Assembly (NCBI GenBank): GCA_013824905.1
Contig: PNOO01000175.1
Location: forward strand, 1-5,382
Direction: 5' to 3'
Length of the DNA: 5,382 bases
Source: Syntrophus sp. (in: bacteria)
GTDB taxonomy: Bacteria; Desulfobacterota; Syntrophia; Syntrophales; UBA5619
The position numbers and the translations under genes were made by a program. The notes below the pieces were generated by a model. It was not told the DNA's origin. It did no database searches and worked only from the letters and a program-made list of their open reading frames with translations. The first letter of the stretch is position 1; the number at the start of each line of letters is the position of its first letter. This document shows positions 5,282-5,382 of this stretch, piece after piece.

Positions 5282-5382
5282 TTACCCTTTTCTTTCCTTC
5301 TTGTATTCGAGAACCATCTCCTTCATCTCCGCGGCAAGCCCCACGGTATCGTACACGCGGTCGCCGCCGTAGATCCGGATCC
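5282..5382 (-). CDS. C-terminal end of a probable SucC-like ATP-grasp CoA ligase beta subunit (cut by window end)
   Basis: The last 32 residues and the TAA stop of a protein whose start lies outside the window. The readable tail is IRIYGGDRVYDTVGLAAEM followed by a charged helix ending KKERKG. Its opening strand-and-helix pattern can be matched loosely to the last domain of SucC-type beta subunits, where a V-R-L strand and a GxN turn precede the final helices. There is no catalytic motif in this stretch. The assignment rests mainly on context: a SucD-like alpha subunit two genes downstream needs a nucleotide-binding ATP-grasp partner. It is 12 bases from the ferredoxin gene and so belongs to the same operon. 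An unrelated protein is possible. Confidence 0.55.
   Translation of the reverse strand, partial: IRIYGGDRVYDTVGLAAEMKEMVLEYKKERKG

Noticed and set aside
3137..5382. Citrate lyase or citryl-CoA synthetase/lyase (reductive TCA) cluster
   Set aside because: No citrate lyase alpha subunit, acyl carrier protein or citrate-synthase-like lyase is present, and the neighbouring glycolate oxidase genes point to glyoxylate chemistry instead.

Overview
The window carries seven genes, all on the minus strand, so transcription runs from high to low coordinates. Five are complete and two are cut by the window ends. The gene set, close spacing, strong Shine-Dalgarno sites and an oxygen-sensitive-looking ferredoxin suggest an anaerobic bacterium. 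I lean towards Desulfobacterota/Syntrophales (the old Deltaproteobacteria), but this rests on general protein flavour and one intergenic motif that I recognise only from memory. There is no rRNA, tRNA, CRISPR array, transposase or phage gene.

Layout in order of transcription. (1) 5382-5282: the last 32 residues of a protein that is probably the ATP-grasp beta subunit of an ADP-forming acyl-CoA ligase. (2) 5269-4994: a 91-residue ferredoxin-like protein with seven cysteines. (3) 4973-4059: a SucD-like alpha subunit of a CoA ligase. (4) 4030-3137: a CitE/HpcH-family beta-hydroxyacyl-CoA lyase. A strong intrinsic terminator at 3086-3040 closes this block. (5) 2981-1590: GlcD-like FAD oxidase. 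(6) 1522-188: a long GlcE-like FAD protein. (7) 123-1: the N-terminus of a GlcF-like iron-sulfur subunit.

The genes make biochemical sense together. GlcDEF-type proteins oxidise glycolate (or another 2-hydroxy acid) to glyoxylate. A CitE-family lyase can join glyoxylate to acetyl-CoA as malyl-CoA. A SucCD-type ligase can split malyl-CoA to malate and CoA while forming ATP. The reverse direction (malate to glyoxylate plus acetyl-CoA, with glyoxylate reduced to glycolate) is equally allowed by the sequence. My inference is therefore a glycolate/glyoxylate-malyl-CoA module with substrate-level phosphorylation. Substrates cannot be proved from sequence.

The most unusual points are the ferredoxin gene placed between the two presumed ligase subunit genes, its incomplete set of cluster ligands, an extra segment in the SucD-like active-site loop, and a 48-bp insertion-like duplication that splits the glcD-glcE junction. 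No intergenic gap exceeds 155 bp.
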